This document shows positions 5,912 through 12,585 of a DNA stretch of 12,585 nucleotides, in pieces. Origin of the DNA: Porphyromonadaceae bacterium UBA7141 (GTDB lineage Bacteria > Bacteroidota > Bacteroidia > Bacteroidales > Muribaculaceae). A program made the translations under genes and the position numbers. Numbering within the stretch: position 1 is the first letter of the stretch; each line of letters opens with the position of its first letter. The DNA is taken from assembly GCA_002491945.1 (NCBI GenBank), contig DKWX01000016.1, positions 27,501 to 40,085 on the forward strand, read 5' to 3'. The notes under the pieces were generated by a model. That model made no database searches. It was not told the origin of the DNA and was given only the letters and a program-made list of their open reading frames with translations.

Positions 5912-8779
5912 ATGCGACAAAAGATAAGCAAGTTAGCTAAAGAATTAAACGTCAGTGTGGCCACTGCCGCCGATTTCCTATGGAAAAACGGCATTGAAGT
6001 CGACCGCAATGACCTCAATGCCCGAATCGACGACCGCGCCATTATGCTGCTCCAGAAGGAGTTCTCGAAAGACGCCAGTGTAAAAGCCACTATCGACAAA
6101 GAGCGCGAGAAGAAACGTGCAGCCGCCGTGCGCGACCGCGAGGAGGAACGAGCGGCTGAAAAGGCCGCCGCCGAAAAGGCTGCCGCTGAAAAAGCGGTCG
6201 CCGAGGCTAAGGCAAAAGCCGAGGCCGAAGCCCGTGCCAAGGAGGAGGCTGAGGCCGAAGCCCGTATGCGCGCGCAGATAGAAGCCGAAAAGGCAGCCGC
6301 TGAAAAAGCAGCTGCCGAGGCTAAGGCAAAAGCCGAAGCCCGAGCCAAGGCTGATGCGCAGAAGAATGCACGCAAACCCCAGTCGCAGCCTCAGCCTCAG
6401 CCCAAACCGGCTCCGAAGAAGGAGGAGGAGGAGAACGCTCGCATAGAGGTGGGACACGTGGAGACTGTGGTGCCTGAGACTCCGCAGCTGCGCGTGGTGG
6501 GCAAAATCGACCTGGCAGCTATCAATCAGAGCACTCGACCGAAAAAGAAGTCGAAAGAAGACCGCAGACGCGAACGTATCGAGAAATCCCGCTCGCAGCA
6601 GGGGGGCAATAACTCACAGCAGAGTGCAACCGGACAACAGGGAGCATCCGGACGCAAACGCACACGCATCGGAAAAGAAAAGGTGGATGTGGAGAAGGCC
6701 GGTCAGCAGGTCGGCCCAGGACAGGACCGCCGCAATAAAGGTGGTGCCGCACAAGGCGGACAGCAGGGTGCCGGACGCGGACGCCAGGCAGGCGCCGACC
6801 GTCAGAACAGTCAGCAGGGTGCCGGACGAGGACGCAACCGCAACAACTCGCGTGGCGCCGACCGTCAGAACAATGAGGCGCGTAGCGAGGATGTGCAGAA
6901 GCAGGTGAAGGAAACTCTGGCTCGGCTCACCAACAAGTCGATCAAGAAGAGCGTAAAGTGGCGTAAGGAGAAGCGCGACGAGGCCCACAAACGCGAACTG
7001 GCCAACGCCGAACGCGCCGCCGCAGAAAGCCGCATCATCAAAATCACGGAGTTCGTGACAGTAAGCGACCTTGCGAATCTGATGGATCTTCAGGTCAACC
7101 AGATTATCGCCACTTGCATGAATCTCGGTGTGATGGTATCAATCAATCAGCGTCTCGATGCCGAGACAATCAATATCGTAGCCGAGGAGTTCGGATTCAC
7201 CACTGAGTATGTGTCGGCCGAAGTGTCGGAGGCCATCGCCACCGAGGAGGACCGCGAAGAGGATCTCGTAGCTCGTCCGCCGATTGTGACTGTGATGGGA
7301 CACGTCGACCATGGCAAGACATCGCTGCTCGACTTTATACGTAATGCCAATGTAATCGCCGGCGAGGCCGGAGGCATCACTCAGCATATCGGCGCCTATA
7401 ATGTAAAGCTGGCCGACGGACGCCACATCACGTTCCTCGACACGCCGGGCCACGAGGCGTTCACCGCCATGCGTGCGCGTGGCGCGAAGGTGACCGACCT
7501 TGCCATCATCATCGTGGCCGCCGACGATAATGTGATGCCGCAGACCATCGAGGCAATCAACCACGCTTCGGCCGCCGGAGTGCCAATGGTATTCGCAATC
7601 AATAAAATCGACAAACCTGCCGCCAACCCCGACAATATCAAGCAGGAACTCGCCAATATGAATTATCTGGTTGAGGAATGGGGTGGCAAATATCAGAGCC
7701 AGGATATCTCAGCCAAGAAAGGCATCGGTGTCGACGAACTCATGGAGAAGGTGCTCCTTGAGGCCGAAATGCTCGACCTTAAGGCCAACCCAAACCGCAT
7801 GGCTGTAGGCTCGGTAATCGAGTCAAGTCTCGACAAGGGGCGCGGGTATGTGGCCACTGTGCTTGTGCAGAACGGCACTCTGCGCGTGGGCGACGTAATT
7901 CTGGCCGGCACACATTACGGCAAGGTGAAGGCCATGTTCAATGAGCGCAACCAGCGCATTCAGGAAGCAGGTCCCGCTGTGCCGGTGCTGATTCTCGGCC
8001 TTAACGGTGCGCCGCAGGCCGGCGACACATTCAATGTGCTGGAGTCTGAGCAGGAAGCCCGTGAGATAGCAGGCAAACGCGAGCAGTTGCAGCGCGAGCT
8101 TAGCCTGCGCACCAAGAAGCGCCCCGGACTTGAGGAACTCGGCCGCCGACGCGCCCTCAACGACTTCCATGAGCTTAATCTCGTGGTCAAGGGTGACGTG
8201 GACGGCTCTATCGAGGCTCTGTCGGATTCGCTCATCAAACTTTCCACACCTGAAATCCAGGTCAATGTGCTCCACAAGGGTGTGGGAGCCATCTCGGAGT
8301 CTGACGTCACTCTGGCGGCCGCTTCGGATGCAATCATCATCGGATTCCAGGTGCGCCCCTCGGCAGCCGCACGACGTGAGGCTGAGAAGGAAGGTGTGGA
8401 AATCCGTCTCTATTCGGTGATCTATAAGGCTATCGAGGAGGTGAAGGATGCCATGGAAGGTCTACTCTCACCGGAAATCAAGGAGGAAATCACCGGCAAC
8501 GCCGAAGTGCTCCAGACTTATCATATCTCAAAGGTGGGCACTATCGCCGGTGCCATCGTGCGCGACGGCAAAATCAAGCGCCAGTCGAAGGTGCGCGTCG
8601 TGCGCGACGGTATCGTCATCTATACAGGCGAACTTGGATCGCTCAAGCGCTTTAAGGATGATGTGAAGGAGGTAGTGAGCGGCTACGACTGCGGTCTCTC
8701 CGTGCAGGGATATAATGATATCCGCGAGGGCGATATTATCGAGGCCTTCGAGGAGGTGGAGGTGAAGAAGACGCTCTAA
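5912..8779 (+). CDS. infB: Translation initiation factor IF-2
   Basis: IF-2 is the GTPase that places initiator tRNA on the 30S subunit and promotes subunit joining. The protein has 955 residues, within the Bacteroidetes range. Residues 1 to about 55 are an IF2N-type domain (KISKLAKELNV). About 65-165 is a long Ala/Glu/Lys coiled coil, and about 220-330 is a disordered Gln/Gly/Arg-rich linker. A second IF2N-type domain lies at about 375-430. The G domain has G1 GHVDHGKT at 463-470, G2 with GGITQHIGAY, G3 DTPGHEAF at 510-517, G4 NKID at 564-567 and G5 SAKKG at 600-604. The C-terminal beta-barrel and fMet-tRNA-binding domains run to the end. All nucleotide-binding motifs are intact. The ATG at 5912 starts MRQKISKLA, which fits the family. 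Confidence 0.97.
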   Translation: MRQKISKLAKELNVSVATAADFLWKNGIEVDRNDLNARIDDRAIMLLQKEFSKDASVKATIDKEREKKRAAAVRDREEERAAEKAAAEKAAAEKAVAEAKAKAEAEARAKEEAEAEARMRAQIEAEKAAAEKAAAEAKAKAEARAKADAQKNARKPQSQPQPQPKPAPKKEEEENARIEVGHVETVVPETPQLRVVGKIDLAAINQSTRPKKKSKEDRRRERIEKSRSQQGGNNSQQSATGQQGASGRKRTRIGKEKVDVEKAGQQVGPGQDRRNKGGAAQGGQQGAGRGRQAGADRQNSQQGAGRGRNRNNSRGADRQNNEARSEDVQKQVKETLARLTNKSIKKSVKWRKEKRDEAHKRELANAERAAAESRIIKITEFVTVSDLANLMDLQVNQIIATCMNLGVMVSINQRLDAETINIVAEEFGFTTEYVSAEVSEAIATEEDREEDLVARPPIVTVMGHVDHGKTSLLDFIRNANVIAGEAGGITQHIGAYNVKLADGRHITFLDTPGHEAFTAMRARGAKVTDLAIIIVAADDNVMPQTIEAINHASAAGVPMVFAINKIDKPAANPDNIKQELANMNYLVEEWGGKYQSQDISAKKGIGVDELMEKVLLEAEMLDLKANPNRMAVGSVIESSLDKGRGYVATVLVQNGTLRVGDVILAGTHYGKVKAMFNERNQRIQEAGPAVPVLILGLNGAPQAGDTFNVLESEQEAREIAGKREQLQRELSLRTKKRPGLEELGRRRALNDFHELNLVVKGDVDGSIEALSDSLIKLSTPEIQVNVLHKGVGAISESDVTLAAASDAIIIGFQVRPSAAARREAEKEGVEIRLYSVIYKAIEEVKDAMEGLLSPEIKEEITGNAEVLQTYHISKVGTIAGAIVRDGKIKRQSKVRVVRDGIVIYTGELGSLKRFKDDVKEVVSGYDCGLSVQGYNDIREGDIIEAFEEVEVKKTL
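6182..6350 (+). repeat. Internal coding repeats in the IF-2 linker
   Basis: A block starting GCCGCTGAAAAAGC at 6182 recurs at 6296, 114 bases (38 codons) later, with near-identical following bases (GCCGAGGCTAAGGCAAAAGC). It encodes the AAEKA-AEAKAKAEA pattern of the coiled coil. A second repeat pair encodes QQGAGRGR at about 6761 and 6812, 51 bases (17 codons) apart. Whole-codon spacing shows expansion by in-frame duplication, common in the variable IF-2 N-terminal region. Confidence 0.75.
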
Positions 8780-8818
8780 GGCGCTCTTCCCCCCTTCACT
8801 TCACCGCCCCGCATATGC

Positions 8819-8853
8819 TGTGTATGTGTGTGTATATGAATATATATATGCAC
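8819..8853. repeat. Alternating TG/TA tracts downstream of infB
   Basis: Bases 8819-8838 alternate perfectly between pyrimidine and purine (TG and TA steps), and 8840-8853 alternate again (mostly AT). Such tracts can adopt Z-DNA under supercoiling and are prone to slippage. No standard terminator hairpin with T-run is visible after infB. Confidence 0.6.
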
Positions 8854-8906
8854 CCGCATAATCACTGCACCAATCTAATCTGAATACGTAGATACACAAG
8901 CCTATC

Positions 8907-9389
8907 ATGTTGGTATTCATCAATATCGGCACCAATCTCGGCGACCGTCGACGCAACCTCTCACGGGCGGTTGTGGAGATAGGGCGCCGGTTTGGATATT
9001 TCGAACTATCGCATGTGGTGGAGTCGGAACCATGGGGATTCGACTCGGCCAATAAGTTCCTTAATGTGGCAATGGTGTTCCGCTCTGATGAGGAGCCGCT
9101 GCAAATCCTCCATGCGCTTCAGGATATAGAGCGCCGTTTGGGCGACACACTGGCCCGCGAGAATGCAGCCCGGTTTGTGCCGGATTTCTCTTCGGCTGCC
9201 GCTGCCACCGACATACACCGTGCCGCCGACGGCGGATACGCCGACCGCTTCCTCGATATCGATATCATGACAATCGAGGGGGTGGAGATGCAGACTCCCG
9301 AACTCACCCTTCCACATCCGCATCTGCGCGAACGCCCCTTCTTTATGGAACCGCTTAAGGAATTGCTGTCACAGATACCCGCACAATAA
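8907..9389 (+). CDS. folK: HPPK: 2-amino-4-hydroxy-6-hydroxymethyldihydropteridine pyrophosphokinase
   Basis: This cytoplasmic enzyme transfers pyrophosphate from ATP to 6-hydroxymethyl-7,8-dihydropterin in folate synthesis. The protein has 160 residues. The N-terminus (INIGTNLGDRRRNL) is the family's pterin-site strand and helix. SEPWGFDSANKFLN matches the conserved substrate-binding segment. RFLDIDIM supplies the two metal-binding aspartates (D117 and D119). LPHPHLRERPFFMEPL is the C-terminal signature with catalytic-loop arginines. Between RRLGDT and GGYADRF (about residues 83-106) there is an Ala-rich insertion of roughly 20 residues compared with Bacteroides homologues as I remember them; it lies in the loop before the metal site. 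The C-terminus is short. It is co-directional with infB after a 127-base gap, and the palindrome at 9426 is its likely terminator. Confidence 0.92.
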   Translation: MLVFINIGTNLGDRRRNLSRAVVEIGRRFGYFELSHVVESEPWGFDSANKFLNVAMVFRSDEEPLQILHALQDIERRLGDTLARENAARFVPDFSSAAAATDIHRAADGGYADRFLDIDIMTIEGVEMQTPELTLPHPHLRERPFFMEPLKELLSQIPAQ

Positions 9390-9393
9390 ATTC

Positions 9394-9415
9394 ATGACGC
9401 TGTTAATGGCGTCAT
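9394..9415 (+). other. Small hairpin just after folK
   Basis: ATGACGC (9394-9400) pairs with GCGTCAT (9409-9415) around an 8-base loop, starting 5 bases after the folK stop codon. There is no T-run. It stands in tandem with the large palindrome that follows and may protect the transcript end. Confidence 0.45.
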
Positions 9416-9425
9416 CTCCGACCTT

Positions 9426-9473
9426 AAACATTCCGGCATACACGCCCCATGGGGCGTGTATGCCGGAATGTTT
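9426..9473. terminator. Perfect 48-bp palindrome, likely bidirectional terminator
   Basis: Bases 9426-9473 read identically on both strands: two 24-base arms meet at CCATGG with no mismatch. The + strand ends in TTTT (9471-9474) and the minus strand in a TTT run from 9428-9426. It therefore can act as an intrinsic terminator for folK on the + strand and for the convergent exporter operon on the - strand. The GC-rich core (CGCCCCATGGGGCG) would form a very stable hairpin. A perfect stem this long is unusual and may alternatively be the trace of an inserted element. Confidence 0.85.
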
Positions 9474-9498
9474 TCTGTCTATCCGCTTTATTCCCCCT

Positions 9499-9526
9499 GT
9501 CGGCTACGTTCATGCAAGTAGCCGAC
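9499..9526 (-). other. Hairpin touching the stop codon of the mini-HlyD gene
   Basis: GTCGGCTAC (9499-9507) and GTAGCCGAC (9518-9526) form a perfect 9-bp stem with a 10-base loop. On the minus strand it begins immediately after the TAA stop (9529-9527). No T-run follows, so the palindrome further on is the better terminator. It may stabilise the mRNA 3' end. Confidence 0.55.
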
Positions 9527-9820
9527 TTATTGGCCGAGCAGATGCTGAAGGATGCTCTCGCCGCGGGAATATGGATAGGGTATCAGGCAGACAGCCAGTA
9601 TTATCGCGGCGAAAAAGAAGAGCGTCACCAGCAGACTCCATACTGTGAGGCTGCGCGGTATGGCGCCGATGCTGCGCGGAGCTTTCTCGCTACGCAGTTC
9701 TATCACCTCGCCCGACGGCGGGAGTGCTGACGGGGGCGTCCCTGCGGGAGTGGCAACGGGTGCGGCTTCTCCTGAGGCCGCTGTGGCGGGAGACGTGGGA
9801 TGCGTAGTGTGGTCGGTCAT
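9527..9820 (-). CDS. Mini HlyD-like membrane anchor protein
   Basis: This 97-residue protein begins 3 bases after the exporter stop codon, so the two are almost certainly co-translated. Residues 1 to about 36 are a Pro/Ala/Thr-rich, probably disordered tail. Then comes EVIELRSEKAPRSIGAIPRS, which matches the 'IELRSEEV..ILG..P' stretch that precedes the membrane helix in HlyD-family adaptors of Bacteroidetes peptide exporters. A single membrane helix (about W61-I80) follows, then IPYPYSRGE and about ten residues before the stop. A full adaptor has several hundred further periplasmic residues (coiled coil, lipoyl and beta-barrel domains) to reach an outer-membrane channel; here these are absent. 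No frame beyond the stop resembles HlyD. It could be a decay remnant or a genuine small exporter subunit; that it is a real gene is supported by spacing and composition. Confidence 0.7.
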   Translation of the reverse strand: MTDHTTHPTSPATAASGEAAPVATPAGTPPSALPPSGEVIELRSEKAPRSIGAIPRSLTVWSLLVTLFFFAAIILAVCLIPYPYSRGESILQHLLGQ

Positions 9821-9823
9821 AGG

Positions 9824-12016
9824 TCAGTTGCCAAGTTCAAGCTGGTTTTTCACAAGGTTGTAATATGCGCCGCGGGCGGCTATGAGATCGTCGTGGGTAC
9901 CGCGCTCCACGATTGTACCCTGCTCCATCACGATTATCTGGTCGGCATCGCGCACGGTCGACAGACGGTGGGCCACCACCACTACTGTGCGCCCGCGGTA
10001 GAATTCGGCAAGGTTCTCTACGATAGTGCGTTCGTTGGCGGCATCAAGTGAATTGGTGGCCTCGTCGAGCAGTATGAAGGAGGGGGCGCGGTATATGGCG
10101 CGCGCTATGAGGAGGCGCTGTTTCTGTCCGAGGCTGAGCCCGTTGCCGTCGGGACCCACCTGCGTATTGTATTTGAGCGGAAGCTGCATCACATAGTCGT
10201 GGATATTGGCCATGCGGGCGGCATAGGCGAGGCGGCCAGGGTCAATCTCGCCGTCGCCCACGGCGATGTTACGGGCTATGGTGTCGGAAAATATCACCCC
10301 TTCCTGCATCACTGCGCCGCACCGGCTGCGCCACCATTCCACATCATACCGGCCTAGGGGGATGCCGCCGAGGCGTATTTCCCCTTCAAGGGGGGGATAG
10401 TAGCCGAGCAGGAGTTTGACGAGTGTGGTCTTCCCGCTGCCGGAGGCCCCCACGATGGCGGTGACCTTGCCGTAGGGTATCTCCATGTCGATGTCATGGA
10501 GGGTGTGGGTGCGGGCATGGAGGTCGTATTTGAATCCTACGCCGCTCAGTGTTATGCCCGCCGCCGGGGGGAGCCGGCATATGTCGCCGCACTCATCTTC
10601 TTCATCGCGCCCGGAGTGAATCTCGTTGATGCGCTCGAGCGATATCTTCACATCCTGCAGCGAGTAGATGAAGGCCATGAACTGCTCTACGGGAGAGTTG
10701 AGCTGACCGATGATATACTGCACCGCCAGCATGGCTCCAAGTGTCATGTCGCCGCGGATAACGGCTGTGGCGGCGAGCACGGTGATGATGATGTTCTTTA
10801 CTTCGTTGATGAATATCGACCCGGCTTCCTGCGTCTGCTGCAGTTTCATGGAGCGCATCTGCACTTCGAAGAGTTCGGCCTGGGTGTCTTCCCATTCGGC
10901 GCGGCGCCGCTCTTTGCAGTTCTGCAGTTTTATCTCCTGCATGGTGGTGACAAAGCGATAGGTGCGGTTCTGGTTTTTCGCCTGCACCTCGAACAGAGCG
11001 TAATCAAGCACCTTGCGCCGTCTCAGGAAGGCGGCTATCCAGAAGGCATAGGCCACACTCCCTGCCATGAAGATGAGGAATATCAGACGGTTGTAGACGA
11101 GCAGCACGACACCGAATATCAGGAAACTCAGGCAGGTGAATATCATGCCGAGCAGTTGCTGGGTGAGGAACGACTGCACGCGCCCGTGATCGGAAATGCG
11201 CTGCAGCAGATCCCCCATAAGCCGGGTGTCGAAGAACGACATGGGGAGCTTCAGGAGTTTGACGAAGAAGTCGCTTACAAGCGAGACGTTGATGCGCATC
11301 GATATGTGGAGCAGCAGCCAACGGCGTATGAAGTCGGTCAGAGTGCGCCCCACGACGATAAGCAGCTCGCCAAGCAGAACAAGCCATATGAATCCTATGT
11401 CATTGTGGCGTATCCCGACGTCGACTATGGCCTGCGTCAGGAATGGAAGCACGAGCTGGAGCACACACCCTAAGAACAATCCTAAGAATATATGGAAGAA
11501 GTGGGAGCGGTAGCGCTCCACATATTTCCAGAGAAAGCGCAGCGAGAGGGGGCGTTCTTTGTGCTCGTCGCTGATTTTGCCGAATGCCTCGGTCGGCTCG
11601 AAGAACATTGCGATACCCTTGTCTTCGCCGTTGCTGCGGGTCGTGGCCCAGTGGCGCAGCATTTCCTGCCGGGTGCAGGTGTATTTCCCTTTGCCGGGGT
11701 CGGCTATATGGAAGCGTTTGCCGTTGCGGCTCACTCGGTAGAGCACCACGAAGTGGTTCTGGTTCCAGTGGAGTATGCAGGGGAGCGGGGCTTTTGGCAT
11801 GTTGTCGGGCGAGACGCGTGCGGCCACTGTGTCAAACCCCACCTCTTTGGCGGCATCGGTCAGGGCCATCAGCGAGACCCCCTCGCGTGTGGGGAAACAG
11901 CGTTTTTCGAGCCACTGTGTACTGCATTTCAGTCCATGGTGACGGCACACCATGGCCAGCGAAGCCACTCCGCAGTGCATCGAGTCAAGTTGTCGGATCA
12001 GTCGGAATCCACCCAT
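9824..12016 (-). CDS. C39 peptidase-containing ABC transporter (peptide/bacteriocin exporter)
   Basis: The 730-residue protein combines processing and export of a peptide with a double-glycine-type leader in the inner membrane. Residues 1 to about 145 are a C39 cysteine peptidase: oxyanion Gln9, catalytic Cys15 (DSMHCGVASL), His88 (NQNHFVVLYRV) and Asp106 (IADPGKGKY), all present. About 165-460 is an ABC membrane domain with six predicted helices. The ATPase domain holds Walker A GASGSGKT at 523-530, Q-loop Gln571, signature LSLGQ at 627-631 (degenerate from LSGGQ), Walker B ILLDEA at 648-653 and H-loop His683 (VAHRLST). The length is typical of the family. The start is the ATG at 12016, which lies inside a tandem 35-bp repeat. 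No obvious substrate gene, full-length HlyD or outer-membrane channel gene is in the window; the only partner is the 97-residue anchor downstream. It may use partners encoded elsewhere. Confidence 0.93.
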   Translation of the reverse strand: MGGFRLIRQLDSMHCGVASLAMVCRHHGLKCSTQWLEKRCFPTREGVSLMALTDAAKEVGFDTVAARVSPDNMPKAPLPCILHWNQNHFVVLYRVSRNGKRFHIADPGKGKYTCTRQEMLRHWATTRSNGEDKGIAMFFEPTEAFGKISDEHKERPLSLRFLWKYVERYRSHFFHIFLGLFLGCVLQLVLPFLTQAIVDVGIRHNDIGFIWLVLLGELLIVVGRTLTDFIRRWLLLHISMRINVSLVSDFFVKLLKLPMSFFDTRLMGDLLQRISDHGRVQSFLTQQLLGMIFTCLSFLIFGVVLLVYNRLIFLIFMAGSVAYAFWIAAFLRRRKVLDYALFEVQAKNQNRTYRFVTTMQEIKLQNCKERRRAEWEDTQAELFEVQMRSMKLQQTQEAGSIFINEVKNIIITVLAATAVIRGDMTLGAMLAVQYIIGQLNSPVEQFMAFIYSLQDVKISLERINEIHSGRDEEDECGDICRLPPAAGITLSGVGFKYDLHARTHTLHDIDMEIPYGKVTAIVGASGSGKTTLVKLLLGYYPPLEGEIRLGGIPLGRYDVEWWRSRCGAVMQEGVIFSDTIARNIAVGDGEIDPGRLAYAARMANIHDYVMQLPLKYNTQVGPDGNGLSLGQKQRLLIARAIYRAPSFILLDEATNSLDAANERTIVENLAEFYRGRTVVVVAHRLSTVRDADQIIVMEQGTIVERGTHDDLIAARGAYYNLVKNQLELGN

Positions 12017-12072
12017 ATCAGAGTTTCATATATTAATCGGGATCCACCCGTATCAGGGTTTCACACATTAAT
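12003..12072 (-). repeat. 35-bp tandem duplication of the exporter start region
   Basis: Units at 12003-12037 and 12038-12072 are exactly adjacent and match at 30 of 35 positions; all five differences are transitions. The downstream unit (in minus-strand direction) contains the real ATG at 12016. The matching position in the upstream unit, 12051-12049, reads ACG. Both units share the stretch before and after the start codon. The duplication therefore copied the ribosome-entry region and start, after which one copy lost its start codon, or the array is older and one start was selected. Confidence 0.8.
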
Positions 12073-12174
12073 TATATTGCGTCATAATTGTATTGCACCT
12101 TAACCATATTGCGTCAGTATCTTACGCATTAGTTGTATTGCATCATTATACTGCACCTCAATCATACTGCGTCC
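12073..12174 (-). repeat. Degenerate iteron-like repeat array in the exporter leader
   Basis: The core TTGC or CTGC recurs with steps of 16, 16, 29, 13 and 16 bases (cores at 12077, 12093, 12109, 12138, 12151 and 12167). The flanks alternate: TGCGTCA at 12078 and 12110 (TGCGTCC at 12168), TGCACCT at 12094 and 12152, TGCATCA at 12139. A degenerate unit (12121-12133) fills the longer step. On the minus strand the unit reads about TGACGCAATA. Helically mixed spacing fits an operator array less well than a regular iteron, but it can be a protein-binding or RNA-structural array. It sits between the exporter promoter and its start codon. Confidence 0.6.
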
Positions 12175-12300
12175 ACGGCCTCTGATCGGCACGATGCAGT
12201 CCCTGTCGTTGCAGGCGTAACGATGAGTTCTACCGACATGCATCACCGCAGGTTTGAGGGTGCAGGACAGGAACGGCAGATTTCCACCACTCCCATACAT
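12100..12300 (-). other. Possible small ORF at the promoter start point (doubtful)
   Basis: An ATG at 12300, about five bases after the -7 box, opens a frame of 66 codons that ends at 12100 in the repeat array. If it is translated, the mRNA would be almost leaderless. The protein has four Cys residues and a basic middle, and a possible shorter start at M20 (MHVGRTHR). I see no double-glycine leader of the type cleaved by C39 exporters, no signal peptide and no family match. It could be the exporter's substrate or a leader peptide, but the evidence is only position. The low confidence reflects that its last third is built of the repeats. Confidence 0.2.
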
Positions 12301-12304
12301 CTCG

Positions 12305-12312
12305 CAAAGATA
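12305..12312 (-). promoter_or_regulatory. Exporter operon promoter (-7 box)
   Basis: On the minus strand bases 12312-12305 read TATCTTTG, an exact TAnnTTTG match, followed by C-GAG. Transcription should start around 12300, giving a leader of about 280 bases that includes the repeat arrays. A clear TTG at the -33 position is not visible. Confidence 0.6.
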
Positions 12313-12585
12313 ACATAAATCCATCAATCCTACCCTATCCGAAAGGATAAATCTTTTTCGTTCAATTAACAATCTGGACACATCAACTATTCAATACATC
12401 AACAGCAACTCCTATGTATTTATAATATCACCTTAACTATCCCATAAAAGATTCAGCCATAATGTCATTATAAATAGCAACGAGACACTTGATTTACTCT
12501 GCCACATAAGCAAATACATACGTCATATCCCTAATTTTCAATTAAATTCAGCGGTAGTTTAAATTTAGAAACTGTTTAAATTTGA
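12313..12585. other. AT-rich intergenic end of the window
   Basis: I see no supportable gene in this stretch. It is much more AT-rich than the genes to the left. Its last 30 bases contain GTTTAAATTT twice (12557-12566 and 12574-12583, 17 bases apart), and AAATTTA (12561-12567) pairs with TAAATTT (12577-12583). The motif resembles the AATTTGA part of the dispersed repeat at 4217-4407, but the flanking bases do not match. It may be the margin of a mobile element or promoter region that continues outside the window. Confidence 0.4.

Noticed and set aside
5900..8886. The 11-base string TAATCTGAATA shortly before both infB (5900-5910) and folK (8876-8886)
   Set aside because: It is short and AT-rich, and the distance to the start codon differs between the two (1 versus 20 bases), so chance similarity of start regions is the simpler explanation.
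10496..11473. 325-residue + strand open frame opposite the exporter
   Set aside because: It is antisense to a well-supported exporter whose motifs are all intact; its composition (His/Glu/Val-rich) follows from reverse-complemented codons.
12100..12381. 93-codon minus-strand frame starting from a GTG at 12381
   Set aside because: Its start would lie upstream of the promoter -7 box at 12305-12312, so the full frame would not be transcribed from that promoter. Only the portion from 12300 is kept as a doubtful ORF.
1..12585. CRISPR arrays, tRNA or rRNA genes
   Set aside because: I found no regularly spaced identical repeats with unique spacers, no cloverleaf-like sequence with the usual T-loop motif, and no rRNA-like segments. 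The 35-bp tandem pair has no spacer between units.

Overview
The window looks like chromosomal DNA of a Bacteroidales bacterium, and a GC-rich gut lineage such as Muribaculaceae is my best guess. The reasons are the rimP-nusA-infB order with Bacteroidetes-type proteins (a 415-residue NusA without C-terminal acidic repeats, a long IF-2), two good matches to the Bacteroidetes -7 promoter box (TAnnTTTG), AT-rich start regions without Shine-Dalgarno motifs, and a C39-type peptide exporter of a kind common in that phylum. The family assignment is inference from gene content only.

Bases 1-3390 hold a short block of phage-like structural genes on the + strand: an acidic scaffold-like protein, a protein that looks like a major capsid protein, a 69-residue small head-type protein and a 197-residue connector/adaptor-like protein. 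No terminase, portal, tail, lysis or integrase gene is in view, and the block gives way directly to rimP. It is therefore either the edge of a prophage lying to the left or a stranded capsid module.

Bases 3498-8779 are the housekeeping translation/transcription cluster rimP, nusA and infB, followed by folK (8907-9389). rimP has its own promoter and a leader of about 160 bases that begins with a strong hairpin. Between rimP and nusA sits a 191-bp non-coding element with terminal inverted repeats. A diverged copy of its right half forms the first 86 bases of the window, so it appears to be a dispersed, MITE-like repeat.

A perfect 48-bp palindrome (9426-9473) separates folK from a convergent minus-strand operon. 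That operon has a 730-residue ABC exporter with an N-terminal C39 peptidase domain, then, 3 bases later, a 97-residue protein that resembles only the cytoplasmic tail and membrane anchor of a HlyD-type adaptor. Upstream of the exporter are an exact 35-bp tandem duplication of its start region and an array of degenerate 13-16 bp iteron-like repeats. These lie in the leader of a promoter whose -7 box is at 12305-12312. The remaining right end (to 12585) is AT-rich, with no convincing gene.

The best candidates for undescribed biology are the MITE-like element in the nusA leader, the exporter paired with a mini-HlyD, and the repeat-rich exporter leader. The functions proposed for these are inference.
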